Source: UBA7683 sp964643895
GTDB taxonomy: Bacteria; Patescibacteriota; Saccharimonadia; Saccharimonadales; UBA7683
Assembly (NCBI GenBank): GCA_964643895.1
Contig: CAZXUE010000006.1
Location: 1 to 44,604 of the forward strand
Direction of reading: 5' to 3'
Length of the DNA: 44,604 nt
Shown: piece by piece, positions 31,648-39,085 of the stretch
How positions within the stretch are numbered: position 1 is the first letter of the stretch
How the letters are laid out: the number at the start of each line of letters is the position of its first letter
Translations under genes and position numbers: made by a program
Notes under the pieces: model-generated
The model's database searches: none
What the model saw: the letters and a program-made list of their open reading frames with translations, nothing else
What the model was told of the DNA's origin: nothing

Positions 31648-32247
31648 CTACATATAAAGCTGATGGGAGGCACAGTATTGATACACGGCATCGGGTAAAT
31701 CATTTGCGGCTTGTTGAGCAGCAATTACCTCGCGGATCTTTTTTGAGCTAATGTGCGGATGATGATTTTCAATTAAACGAATTGCCGGTGAGAACCCGAG
31801 TGCAGCCAGCTCTTCTAACTTTTCATCAAGCCATGCTTTTGTGTGGTCGTCTCGTAGTGCCACTATAAACCCACCGTATTCATGCTGTGCAGTGATGGAT
31901 TGCCACCGCTTCATATGTTCAAAGACATCTGAGCCAACTAAAAACCAAAATTCGTTTTCCTTACCATAATGTGTACGTGCAACAGTTAGCATGTCTTGCA
32001 TGGTATGCTGATGCGCCAGCTTATTTGAAAACTCGTAGTCATGGTCGACCTCTGATACACTTTCGGTCGCGCGCTGAATCATGGCCTGGCGATGGTCCCA
32101 GCTGGCAAACGGCTTCTTGCGGTAAGGGTTTTTCTCAGCTACAATTATCACCTTTTCAAGGTCAGATTCCGACACAGCTTTGATCGCAAACGCAATATGC
32201 CCAGTGTGAATGGGGTCAAATGTCCCAGCAAAAATTCCTATCTTCAT
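31648..32247 (-). CDS. nadD: nicotinate-nucleotide adenylyltransferase
   Basis: A 199-residue member of the NadD/CoaD nucleotidyltransferase superfamily. The N-terminal GIFAGTFDPIHTGHIAFA carries the T/H-x-G-H ATP-binding motif, and ISSKKIREVI near the C-terminus is the ISSTxIR motif. Residues FLVGSDVFEHMKRWQS match NadD's LxGxDxxxxxxxW. It makes nicotinate adenine dinucleotide in NAD synthesis. The start overlaps the upstream 509-residue gene by 4 nt (ATGA), so it would be expressed with it under the upstream cobalamin-type leader. Confidence 0.92.
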   Translation of the reverse strand: MKIGIFAGTFDPIHTGHIAFAIKAVSESDLEKVIIVAEKNPYRKKPFASWDHRQAMIQRATESVSEVDHDYEFSNKLAHQHTMQDMLTVARTHYGKENEFWFLVGSDVFEHMKRWQSITAQHEYGGFIVALRDDHTKAWLDEKLEELAALGFSPAIRLIENHHPHISSKKIREVIAAQQAANDLPDAVYQYCASHQLYM

Positions 32248-33773
32248 AAGACTATTTTCTCATGCTCAGCTGATTTTGTCTTATCGTCATTCTTGCCAAC
32301 TACTTGTTTTTTGTTTGACCCAAACGGCCACTGGAGAAACGCTGTAGCTTTTTTGGTCACCTTTTTACCCACTTTACGCATTCTTTTATATGTAGTTGAC
32401 GGATTTCGACCATGATCAAATTCGTGTTGACAGCCACGGCACACACTGCAAGGGCCAACATCAGTCCTGCCTGGACGAGTTGGACAAGCATTAACTCGAC
32501 AAACCCCCTTAGACCACCGCCAGCTCTCTTTACCGAGCTTCAATAGCTTCGTCATTGGATCGACTTCTACTCCCATTTTTTGTGTTTCTTCAGCTGAAAT
32601 GCTCATACCGCAGAATGAGACCGATTCTTCCAAAACACGGTTAGAGTCGAGTACCGCGGAAGCACCAGCATAATCTCCGGCAGCCGTTAGGTCACTGGCT
32701 CTCATAAAACCAACTGCAGCTTTTTCACCAAAACACCCTACTGCATATGAAGGGTCCATCACACAAATTGCTCTTAAAATATTTGCAACTTCCTGCTTAA
32801 ACTGCGTCTGATATTGCTTCTCGGTGATCAAGCCCTCATTTTTTAAGCTATCGAGGCGTTCGGTAAAGTCAGCCAATTGCTCAACGTAGCACTGTGCGAC
32901 ACGCTCACGCTCCGCAGATTCACGTTGCAAATCTCCGTACTCGCTTTGCTCAGCATGAGCCTGTTCACCGTATCGTATTCTTGCACCATGATGCTGATCA
33001 AGTCGCTTTAGTAACCCCAGAACACCTTGGCTCATTTCGTGCATAAGCTGCGTGCCAAGCACCGATACATCAGCATGTTGGGCAGAACGTAGATTTACTC
33101 CTGCTCCTATAAGAAAGTCGGATGAGCGGACTGCATCACTATTGCTGCGGCTCACCTGCTGTGAGATACGCGTAAATGTACCATCACAATTATTTCGTAA
33201 CCGGCTGCTGCGTAACATACCCTTCTTGTTTGATGGCCGGTAGCCTATAAGCTCGGCTGAGTTTTCGCTTATTGCCCCTTCGGCAATAAAGTCGGAGATG
33301 GTTGCAACCTCAAGGGTATCAGGCAACTCTCCTTCGGCAATTTTCAGCTCTACCGCCTGTATGGTGAGCTCCTCGCAGATCTCCATAAAGCGCCGACGCT
33401 GTTCGTGTGCCGGTAATCTATCGCTATATGCATTTAGGAGTACTGAGAGCATAGTTTGATGAATTTCATCAAGACTGCCTGTTGTTTCTACAACTGAAAG
33501 ATGGCCAGAAGCGGTAAGCGCCTCAAATAATAACGTGCGGGCGTCATCGAGATAGGTTTTATGAGATTTGTATGAAGTTTCAATACGTGTATGATTTTCT
33601 ATCAATTCATGGGCTTGCCGCTCTATCTGCACACGATCAAACAAATCATCCGCCCCAATTAACGGCTCCACTAGTTCAAAATTAGCGGCAATTTCAGCAA
33701 ACGCTGCCGCTTCATTTTGCGGGAGCTTAAACTCATCCGTACCCACCCGGTCTGTTGTTAGTACCCTCTCCAC
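32244..33773 (-). CDS. 509-residue Cys-rich protein of unknown function, riboswitch-controlled
   Basis: I do not recognise this protein. It has no signal peptide or membrane segment. Most of it is helical and acidic, with a coiled-coil-like stretch at ~275-330 (EQSEYGDLQRESAERERVAQ...). Residues ~430-465 form a Cys cluster (CRVNACPTR then CSVCRGCQHEFDHG) suggesting a zinc or metal site; the tail is basic. Start is a GTG, 7 nt after AGGAG that lies in the 3' arm of a hairpin. A cobalamin-riboswitch-like aptamer lies just upstream, so expression may depend on a corrinoid. The gene overlaps nadD. Function cannot be stated. Confidence 0.6.
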   Translation of the reverse strand: MERVLTTDRVGTDEFKLPQNEAAAFAEIAANFELVEPLIGADDLFDRVQIERQAHELIENHTRIETSYKSHKTYLDDARTLLFEALTASGHLSVVETTGSLDEIHQTMLSVLLNAYSDRLPAHEQRRRFMEICEELTIQAVELKIAEGELPDTLEVATISDFIAEGAISENSAELIGYRPSNKKGMLRSSRLRNNCDGTFTRISQQVSRSNSDAVRSSDFLIGAGVNLRSAQHADVSVLGTQLMHEMSQGVLGLLKRLDQHHGARIRYGEQAHAEQSEYGDLQRESAERERVAQCYVEQLADFTERLDSLKNEGLITEKQYQTQFKQEVANILRAICVMDPSYAVGCFGEKAAVGFMRASDLTAAGDYAGASAVLDSNRVLEESVSFCGMSISAEETQKMGVEVDPMTKLLKLGKESWRWSKGVCRVNACPTRPGRTDVGPCSVCRGCQHEFDHGRNPSTTYKRMRKVGKKVTKKATAFLQWPFGSNKKQVVGKNDDKTKSAEHEKIVL

Positions 33774-33813
33774 TAAAAAACTCCTGCTGTTGGTGTTATA
33801 CCGTGCAGGAGTT
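33774..33813 (-). terminator. expression-platform hairpin: hides the ribosome-binding site, possible terminator
   Basis: Stem AACTCCTGC (33813-33805 on the minus strand) with GCAGGAGTT (33787-33779), loop 17 nt, then TTTTTTA and the GTG at 33773. The 3' arm holds the AGGAG ribosome-binding site, and the T-run makes it look like a terminator as well. The heptamer GCAGGAG also occurs at 33858-33852 at the end of the aptamer and can compete for the same 5' arm. Confidence 0.7.
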
Positions 33814-33851
33814 ATAAAAAGACAAACCCTTATTTTTTGACTTTTTGTTTT

Positions 33852-33951
33852 CTCCTGCTCGGGAGACCTTACAAGGCTTTAAGCGTATCGGACTTTAACC
33901 GTTGCGGCACAGCGTTGGATTTTCACCAAACTTCCGCTTTAAACCAAGGTC
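33852..33951 (-). promoter_or_regulatory. compact cobalamin-riboswitch-like aptamer
   Basis: On the minus strand: P1 GACCTT (33951-33946) with AAGGTC (33870-33865); a helix TTTAAAGCG with CGCTTAAA; then GGAAGTTTGGTGAAAATCC, the conserved G-G-T-G-A-A-A-A-T-C-C core; GCTG; CCGCAACGG (33907-33899); and AGTCCGATAC (33894-33885), matching the B12 box AGYC-GATAC. The aptamer is short, without the long P7-P11 arm. The 3' end holds GCAGGAG that can pair with the 5' arm of the downstream hairpin. Confidence 0.82.
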
Positions 33952-34060
33952 AGATTGTTAACAATTCTTATTGTACGCTTGGCATAGCGTAGACGCAAGC
34001 ATTTTGTACGCTAGAGAGTATTATTTGTCGAAATGAATATGCTTATGATAAAGTGTGAGC

Positions 34061-34402
34061 ATGGCTACAAAAAAGAAGAACCCCATGGCACTGACACAAA
34101 AAGCTCGTAAAATCATGAGGGGTGATATCACCCGAAGCGTGGCAATCACCTCAATACTCTTGAATGTATTATTCTTGATTAGTATTTTCGTGATTACCAG
34201 TACTGACACATTTGATCGCCGTGTCTATATATCGGCTCGCGATCGCTACTGTGCCAACAATGTGGCTACCGAAGAACGAGCACAAGAACTCGGTGATAGC
34301 AGCGCAGCTGTACGCGAACGACAGATTGACTGTATTGGCCCAGATTTCCGACCGTTTTACAAAGAGGCGGTTGATAAATACCGAGCGCAGACCGCTCAGT
34401 AA
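34061..34402 (+). CDS. small single-pass membrane protein, unknown
   Basis: A ~113-residue protein with a basic N-terminus (KKKNPMALTQKARKIM), one membrane segment at ~30-51 (VAITSILLNVLFLISIFVIT) and an outer tail with two Cys (RYCANN and IDCIGP) about 34 residues apart. No family is recognised. A TATGAT box ends 11 nt before this ATG and 5 nt before an in-frame GTG at 34055, so the leader is very short or absent. Convergent with the iron-permease-like gene. Confidence 0.6.
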   Translation: MATKKKNPMALTQKARKIMRGDITRSVAITSILLNVLFLISIFVITSTDTFDRRVYISARDRYCANNVATEERAQELGDSSAAVRERQIDCIGPDFRPFYKEAVDKYRAQTAQ

Positions 34403-34420
34403 GCCAAGATTTTTCGTCTT

Positions 34421-34870
34421 TTACTTTTTGCGTGATCTTATTTTTTCGTGGATATCCCGAAATTGACCTTGGAGTTCATCAAGTTCTGCATCGGTCAAGT
34501 CTTCAACATCGACAAATTCAGAACGCGCACTCCGGCTTGCATTGATTAGTTCATCAAGTTTGAGCTGCATGGCCCGGCCATCACGGTTTTGCGTATTTTG
34601 AATTACAAACACCATCAAAAAAGTGACGATGGTGGTGCCAGTATTAATAACCAGCTGCCAAGTATTTGAAAAGCTGAAAATTGGACCAGAAACACCCCAT
34701 ACTAAAATAGCGAGAACAGCGATATAAAAAGCAGTCGCACTCCCAAGCTTATTAGATATTTTTACTGAAACTTTATGAAAGGAATCTGCCTTAGATCTTG
34801 GCTTCTTTTTCGCATCAGCATCATGATGACGAACAACAAGTACTTTTAGGCGCTTGAGCTTTGTTTCCAT
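34421..34870 (-). CDS. low-affinity iron permease family protein
   Basis: A 149-residue protein with a basic N-terminus and two membrane segments at ~45-64 and ~75-95. The stretch FSNTWQLVINTGTTIVTFLMVFVIQNTQNRDGRAMQLKLDELI is the signature of the PF04120 family (named after yeast Fet4 but widespread in bacteria). In bacteria the transport function has not been established, so iron transport is only an annotation by name. An acidic C-terminal tail (DVEDLTDAELDELQ) follows. Confidence 0.82.
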   Translation of the reverse strand: METKLKRLKVLVVRHHDADAKKKPRSKADSFHKVSVKISNKLGSATAFYIAVLAILVWGVSGPIFSFSNTWQLVINTGTTIVTFLMVFVIQNTQNRDGRAMQLKLDELINASRSARSEFVDVEDLTDAELDELQGQFRDIHEKIRSRKK

Positions 34871-35083
34871 GCTTGTAGTATGCCATAGATGTGCACATTT
34901 TACATTATCCTGTGCCCAGAATAACTGGGTTTAAGATCTTTTGCTCACTATGAGAATATTCCTTAAACTCTAGACTTGGCACTGCTGATTACTGGACATG
35001 TACTTGTTTATACCATTTGGCCCAAAGTTAAGGAGTTTTTAATATTTCTGTTGTACTATTTACGTAGAATTTACAGGTAAAAA

Positions 35084-35764
35084 ATGAAGATACTTCTTGC
35101 TGAAAACAACAGGTCTATCATTAAGCATATACAAAACTTGCTACGCAAAGAGTATGTTATTGATCTGGCACGGAGCGCCAAGGAAACAACTGTTCAAGCA
35201 ACCCTCTTCGAGTATCGTCTTATTATTGTAGGCCTTGATTTACCAGATGAGAATGGCTCAGAAGCATATAAGTTCATTCGTAAAAATTACGTGAAAACTC
35301 CTATTCTGGCACTGGTTAATAACGCTACCCTAGGAACTATCGTTACTGCACTCGATAGTGGAGCTGATAGCTGCCTTTCGAGACCCTTTCATCCGACTGA
35401 GCTCAAGGCTCGAGTGCAAGCCCTGATGCGCCGTCAGCCATTTGCCTATGTGGACGACTTAATACGAATTGGCAACCTTGAAATCGACACCCGACAACGT
35501 CAAGTACAAAAAGACGGCATTATCATATCACTCAGGCGTAAAGAGTTTGATATTCTTCTCTACCTTGCCCGAAATCGCGGCCGGATTATCTCTCGCAACA
35601 TGATTATCAACCATGTTTGGGATGTACAACGTGAAAGCTGGGATGGCACTGTTGATGTTCATATTATGCACCTTCGCAATAAAATTGATCGGCCATTTAA
35701 CGACTCTTCAATTAAAACAGCCTATGGAATCGGTTACATAATTGATGACACTAAGAATAATTGA
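35084..35764 (+). CDS. OmpR/PhoB-type response regulator with degenerate receiver
   Basis: A 226-residue protein with a receiver domain (1-120) and a winged-helix DNA-binding domain (about 125-222; SLRRKEFDILLYLARNRGRIISR, WDGTVDVHIMHLRNKID, and the closing TAYGIGYI). The receiver has lost most phosphorylation residues: the acidic pair reads E-N (LLAENN), the phospho-acceptor site is Gly in VGLDLPDENG, the Thr/Ser position is Val-Asn, and the conserved Lys before Pro is Arg (SRPFHP). It should bind DNA without phosphorylation. No histidine kinase is adjacent. The promoter is not clear. Confidence 0.88.
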   Translation: MKILLAENNRSIIKHIQNLLRKEYVIDLARSAKETTVQATLFEYRLIIVGLDLPDENGSEAYKFIRKNYVKTPILALVNNATLGTIVTALDSGADSCLSRPFHPTELKARVQALMRRQPFAYVDDLIRIGNLEIDTRQRQVQKDGIIISLRRKEFDILLYLARNRGRIISRNMIINHVWDVQRESWDGTVDVHIMHLRNKIDRPFNDSSIKTAYGIGYIIDDTKNN

Positions 35765-35783
35765 GGAATTCAGCTTAACTGTA

Positions 35784-35803
35784 AAAACTGATGTATCAGT
35801 TTT
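35784..35803 (+). terminator. AT-rich terminator hairpin after the response regulator
   Basis: A perfect 8-bp stem AAAACTGA / TCAGTTTT with loop TGTA, 20 nt past the stop codon. The stem is AT-rich and its T-run is part of the stem, so it is a weak terminator. Confidence 0.55.
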
Positions 35804-35932
35804 ATTGAGCTTTTCGACCTGGGTCATATAATTCTCAAAATGGAGGCTCTCAAGGCTAACGACGGATCACAAAAAGTCTATGATTTATGGCTATGCCGAC
35901 GTATGCGTATAAATACACTGTCGCCAGTACCG

Positions 35933-36349
35933 CTAGTCTGCTTCATTTTTAGCTTCAGAGACGATCGGCGCCACATTAATAATCTGGTTGTTGCTTTGCC
36001 GGTAAATCACCGCTTTGCCGGTGTACATTAAGAGGTAGTCGCCTCTTGCAACATCTTGGTAAAAGTCCGGATTGGCTTTTTTAAGCCGCGGCACATCACT
36101 GACTTCAATCACCGTGGGGTCGCTGTCTTCTGGGAGCAAGAGGATCTTTTCTACCTGGGCAATGACCTTACTGGCTTCATCAGCTTTGTTCTTACTACGA
36201 GTAATGATGCTCGGGACAGCAAATGATATTACCAGCACAACCGCCAGAATCGTCCCGCCAATACCAAAAAGTTTTTTATTTGAAAGTGTGGTCTGCTTGG
36301 TTTGTTTTTCTGGCTGTGAAACGGTGATCTTCTTTTTTGTGCTTGCCAT
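35933..36349 (-). CDS. conserved small membrane protein, unknown
   Basis: A ~138-residue protein with a basic Thr/Gln-rich N-terminus, one membrane segment at ~28-47 (FGIGGTILAVVLVISFAVPS) and a ~85-residue outer domain. This domain has ILLLPEDSDPTVIEVSDVPRLKKANPDFYQDVARGDYLLMYTGKAVIYRQSNNQIINVAPI. I recall the same plan (LLPxxExPTxATVxD, then GD-x-x-L-x-Y and a closing NVAPV) in several CPR proteins, but it has no known function. The start ATG lies 1 nt past the stop of the fibre-like gene (TAATATG), so they form an operon. An in-frame TTG 4 codons upstream is less likely. Confidence 0.75.
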   Translation of the reverse strand: MASTKKKITVSQPEKQTKQTTLSNKKLFGIGGTILAVVLVISFAVPSIITRSKNKADEASKVIAQVEKILLLPEDSDPTVIEVSDVPRLKKANPDFYQDVARGDYLLMYTGKAVIYRQSNNQIINVAPIVSEAKNEAD

Positions 36350-36350
36350 A

Positions 36351-37673
36351 TTACAAACCAAGGTAAATAAACATATTAACGCTGAGTGAACGCGGAGTAA
36401 TGCTGAGTTGTTGCTGCGCTACATTGCCATTGATGGAGTCGGTCGTGATCGTATGTGAGTGGTCGCCAGCCGAGGCTGTTGAACCCCCATTAGTGGTAGG
36501 ATACTGTGTAGCGGGCGGATGATCTACACCCTGCACCGGCCACACAGACCAGTTACCATTAGTAGGATCGGTATAGTTGTGGCTGTGTGCACCATTTGTA
36601 CTCGTGCTACCACCTAACGTAAAGTTTGGCAGTTGATTACGTGCTATGGTGCGGCTATTGCTGCTTGTGATTGAACCAATCGCCTGCCCGTTTTGTACCA
36701 GAAAGGCACTGTCAGCATTTGGCAAGCCACCCGTTAAGCCAAGGGCTTCGGCAGCAACTTTCTGCTCTTCAGTTAAATCGTCTAGGCTGCGGCCGTCGAG
36801 CAGCACCCAGCCGCCATGATCAACTGTTTGCATACCGCTTTTGACATCACCCACTGAGATGCCCGTACCGCAGGTCCAGTCGCTGCCGCTGTATTTTATA
36901 ATCTGACCTCCTTGGCAGTCGTTATCGTTCAGATCTGCAAACAAAATGGTGCCATCGGCAATTTTATCAGTAGTAATGGCGTTATTTGAGATCTTTATAT
37001 TCGTTACACTTCCTTCTGCAAGCTTCGCAGTTACAATATTTCCATCAGCTACTTTTGCGGTTGTAACATTCTGGTCGGCAATCTTATCAGTCGTGATTGC
37101 ACTATCCTCTACCTCTGAGTTACCGATACTTGTACCGAGTGTTGCAGCAATCACCCGCGAACCGGAAACCGTGATGCCGGTGCCAGCGTAGTAGTCTGCC
37201 AGTCCCAGCATGGGTGCCAAATCAACCGTTGCACCATTTGCCAGGGTCATGGTTTTACCATCAATTCTCACACCCGCTTCGGCACTACCGAGCGGGTTGC
37301 CGTCCTCGTCCGTCATAACCCCAAGTTTTGAAAGATCGAGTGAATAACTCTTACCGTTTTCTCCCTTAACCGTCAAACTAGTGCCATCGCCCGAAAGATC
37401 AAACTGCGAAACCCCGCCGGCTTTTTGGGTAGCCACAAAATCAGCTATCTCTCCTAAATCCAGATTAATCAGGCGTCCGCTGGCATCAGTAAAGCTGGCC
37501 TTCCCATTAGGCGCCATACCAGAAAGCTTACCGCACAATTTGCTTACCCCCAGGACTTTGGCAAGTAATGAGTCGCTACATTGGTTCTTTACCACGATCA
37601 CCGAAGCTAGCAAAGGTATAATTAATAAACCTGCAATTCCAGCAATAACAATATTCTTTTGTTTTGTATTCAC
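36351..37673 (-). CDS. surface protein resembling a phage tail fibre
   Basis: A ~440-residue exported protein. After a signal or anchor segment (residues ~8-28) come beta-rich repeats (SFTDASGRLINLDLGEIADF, YSLDLSKLGVM). A run of 10-residue-like repeats follows (DSAITTDKIADQ, VTTAKVADGN, IVTAKLAEGS, AITTDKIADGT), typical of trimeric shaft regions of tail fibres. The C-terminal region has GGWVLLDGRSL, the phage tail-collar motif, and His-rich HSHNYTD / DHSHTITT segments. I infer a trimeric fibre on the cell surface. The second GTG (37673) lies 7 nt after GGAGGAG; the first is only 1 nt after it. Its promoter lies next to a CRP-type operator. Confidence 0.78.
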   Translation of the reverse strand: MNTKQKNIVIAGIAGLLIIPLLASVIVVKNQCSDSLLAKVLGVSKLCGKLSGMAPNGKASFTDASGRLINLDLGEIADFVATQKAGGVSQFDLSGDGTSLTVKGENGKSYSLDLSKLGVMTDEDGNPLGSAEAGVRIDGKTMTLANGATVDLAPMLGLADYYAGTGITVSGSRVIAATLGTSIGNSEVEDSAITTDKIADQNVTTAKVADGNIVTAKLAEGSVTNIKISNNAITTDKIADGTILFADLNDNDCQGGQIIKYSGSDWTCGTGISVGDVKSGMQTVDHGGWVLLDGRSLDDLTEEQKVAAEALGLTGGLPNADSAFLVQNGQAIGSITSSNSRTIARNQLPNFTLGGSTSTNGAHSHNYTDPTNGNWSVWPVQGVDHPPATQYPTTNGGSTASAGDHSHTITTDSINGNVAQQQLSITPRSLSVNMFIYLGL

Positions 37674-37704
37674 TTTCACACTCCTCCGCTTGAAACTTCT
37701 TTTG

Positions 37705-37733
37705 CTTATATAATAGTTGAGTCATTTTGCCAA
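37705..37733 (-). promoter_or_regulatory. promoter of the tail-fibre-like gene
   Basis: On the minus strand TTGGCA (37733-37728), 17 nt, TATAAG (37710-37705). The predicted start is near 37698, with a GGAGGAG ribosome-binding site downstream. Confidence 0.65.
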
Positions 37734-37756
37734 AAGTAGTAGTTTAGTTGGGTTTA

Positions 37757-37780
37757 TTTTTGTGAAGTATTTCACAAAAA
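37757..37780. promoter_or_regulatory. CRP/FNR-type operator (TGTGA-N6-TCACA)
   Basis: Perfect 10-bp arms (TTTTTGTGAA and TTCACAAAAA) with a 4-nt spacer; the core at 37761-37776 is the CRP consensus TGTGA-N6-TCACA. It overlaps the -35 box of the regulator gene and is centred about 70 nt upstream of the predicted start of the tail-fibre-like gene, a position typical of class I activation. Confidence 0.75.
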
Positions 37781-37798
37781 AGGAAAATACGGTATGTT
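37771..37798 (+). promoter_or_regulatory. promoter of the Crp/Fnr-type gene, overlapped by the operator
   Basis: TTCACA (37771-37776), 16 nt, TATGTT (37793-37798), then 9 nt to the ATG. The -35 box is the right arm of the operator, so bound regulator would block it. Confidence 0.5.
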
Positions 37799-37807
37799 AA
37801 ATGGTAT

Positions 37808-38467
37808 ATGTTGGATTATATTGAAGTACCTGAAACTATAAAAACGTTTTTTGAAACGAATGGGCAGAGGTTAGAATACGACAAAAAACAGGTGTTTGTT
37901 CGTGCCGATGATCCACAACCTTGGATCTACTATTTATCCGAGGGGATCGTTGAGGCAGCGTACTCGTTTGATAACGGCGTTGAGCGGTTACTTGGCTACT
38001 TTATCCCCCACGTCATCTTCTCACAAAACCGGCTGTTCCACCCCGAAGATGAAGGCGATCTACGGTACACCGCGATTGAAAAATCAACCGTGCTTCGTAT
38101 ACATCGAGATGTGTTCTTACAACAACTGGCCATGGACCACACCTTCACACGCGAGTATCTTAAAAACACCCTGCTCATGCGAATTTTTACCACCGATTTA
38201 GTCATTTACCTCGGCGAAGGCCACATCCGCAACCGCTGCATTCGCTGGCTACTCTTGATGGCAAAATACTATGGCGTGCCAGCAAAAAACGGCACTGAAA
38301 TCATTGTACCGTTCACCCAAGATACTATTGCAAACTTTCTCCACGCCAGCCGGGAAAGTGTCAGCAAAACGCTCCGTGAGTTCATCCGAAGCAGCCATAT
38401 CAGTATCACCAAAAAACGAATTACCATTACCAATCTTGCTCAGCTAAAAAGCTTGCTGGAATATTAA
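37808..38467 (+). CDS. Crp/Fnr-family transcriptional regulator
   Basis: A 219-residue regulator with an N-terminal cyclic-nucleotide-binding-like barrel (1-120), a dimerisation helix and a C-terminal HTH_Crp (TQDTIANFLHASRESVSKTLREF, ~171-193). The recognition helix SRESVSKTL lines up with SRETVGRIL of E. coli CRP, keeping the Arg and Glu that read TGTGA, with Arg to Lys at the third contact. The phosphate-binding cassette of cAMP binders (G-E-L/A...R-S-A) is absent, as are FNR-type Cys, so the ligand is unknown. The perfect TGTGA palindrome upstream supports autoregulation. Start is 9 nt past the -10 box. Confidence 0.88.
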   Translation: MLDYIEVPETIKTFFETNGQRLEYDKKQVFVRADDPQPWIYYLSEGIVEAAYSFDNGVERLLGYFIPHVIFSQNRLFHPEDEGDLRYTAIEKSTVLRIHRDVFLQQLAMDHTFTREYLKNTLLMRIFTTDLVIYLGEGHIRNRCIRWLLLMAKYYGVPAKNGTEIIVPFTQDTIANFLHASRESVSKTLREFIRSSHISITKKRITITNLAQLKSLLEY

Positions 38468-38496
38468 AGACTATTAATATACGTTATCATAAAGGC

Positions 38497-38805
38497 ATGG
38501 CTCTAAAAATTTCTCAAGGGACAGTTCACACGCTGCCGCAAGATTTGCGAGCGGCACTTAATGCTGATAAAAAAGTTTTAACACTGTGGGAAGATATCAC
38601 TCCGTTGGCTCGTAATGAATTCATCTGCTGGGTTGAAAATGCCAAAGCAGTTGAAACCAGGACTCGTAGAATTAAGCGAACCGGAGAAGAACTCCTAGAA
38701 GGCAAACGTCGCCCATGCTGCTGGATCGGCTGCGTTCACCGCGCAGACAAAGCAATCAGCCCCACTCAAAAGTGGGTACTTGGTAGAACGTCTAAAACTG
38801 CCTAG
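38497..38805 (+). CDS. YdeI/OmpD-associated family protein
   Basis: A 102-residue protein. The stretch LWEDITPLARNEFICWVENAKAVETRTRRIKRTGEELLEGKRRPCCWIGCVHR is the signature of the YdeI family (PF13376), with the end motif G-K-R-R-P-C-C-W-x-G-C. E. coli YdeI was linked to peptide and polymyxin resistance, but the molecular function is unknown. Three Cys and a His near the C-terminus may bind metal. The -10 box TATCAT is 6 nt before the ATG, so the mRNA is probably leaderless even though AAAGG is present. Confidence 0.85.
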   Translation: MALKISQGTVHTLPQDLRAALNADKKVLTLWEDITPLARNEFICWVENAKAVETRTRRIKRTGEELLEGKRRPCCWIGCVHRADKAISPTQKWVLGRTSKTA

Positions 38806-38905
38806 TCTGAGTCGCGGACATTAGCGATGGATCGGATTTAGAATTTGATCAACCCCCCACTTTTAGCTAGGCGGCTTTACTTGGTTTAAAACAGGGCCTA
38901 ATCCG

Positions 38906-39025
38906 ACTGCTAGCGGGGCAACTGTTAGCGCAAGAGATACTGGTAAGTGAAAATCCCGGTGTTCGAGAGATCCCCCGAACCACCGTTGGTTGTGTATGCG
39001 ACAAGCTATGCGCCAAGACCAACGG
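38906..39025. other. structured convergent intergenic region
   Basis: A 259-nt gap between two convergent genes, long for this genome. It holds a pair of 10-nt near repeats (ACTGCTAGCG 38906, ACTGTTAGCG 38921), a hairpin CGGTG-TTCG / CGAA-CCACCG (38957-38985) and an 8-bp stem CCGTTGGT (38983) / ACCAACGG (39018). No T-run follows. I cannot match it to a known RNA; a terminator region or small RNA is possible. Confidence 0.3.
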
Positions 39026-39058
39026 AATCAACAATGTTAGCGTGAATACTTACCGGAA

Positions 39059-39085
39059 TTTGGTTCAACTATCTTGTTTTGGCTC
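39059..39085. repeat. direct repeat, left copy (adhesin 3' end)
   Basis: 27 bp with two mismatches to 41227-41253; weaker identity extends ~21 bp to the left (TAGCGTGA, TTA). This copy includes the last seven codons and stop of the adhesin gene (minus-strand EPKQDS-stop). The right copy would read EPILDS-stop in the same sense. Confidence 0.85.

Noticed and set aside
33852..33951. RNase P RNA or T-box leader
   Set aside because: Key RNase P segments and the T-box TGGNACCGCG motif are absent, while the cobalamin-aptamer segments appear in the right order.
36351..37673. Prophage or diversity-generating retroelement target
   Set aside because: The tail-fibre-like protein has an exported N-terminus and no other phage gene, reverse transcriptase or template repeat is present in the window.
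39059..39085. GGTTCAACTATC read as a tRNA T-arm or attachment site in a tRNA
   Set aside because: The flanking bases do not pair as a T-stem and no anticodon arm or acceptor stem can be drawn for either repeat copy. No integrase gene is nearby.
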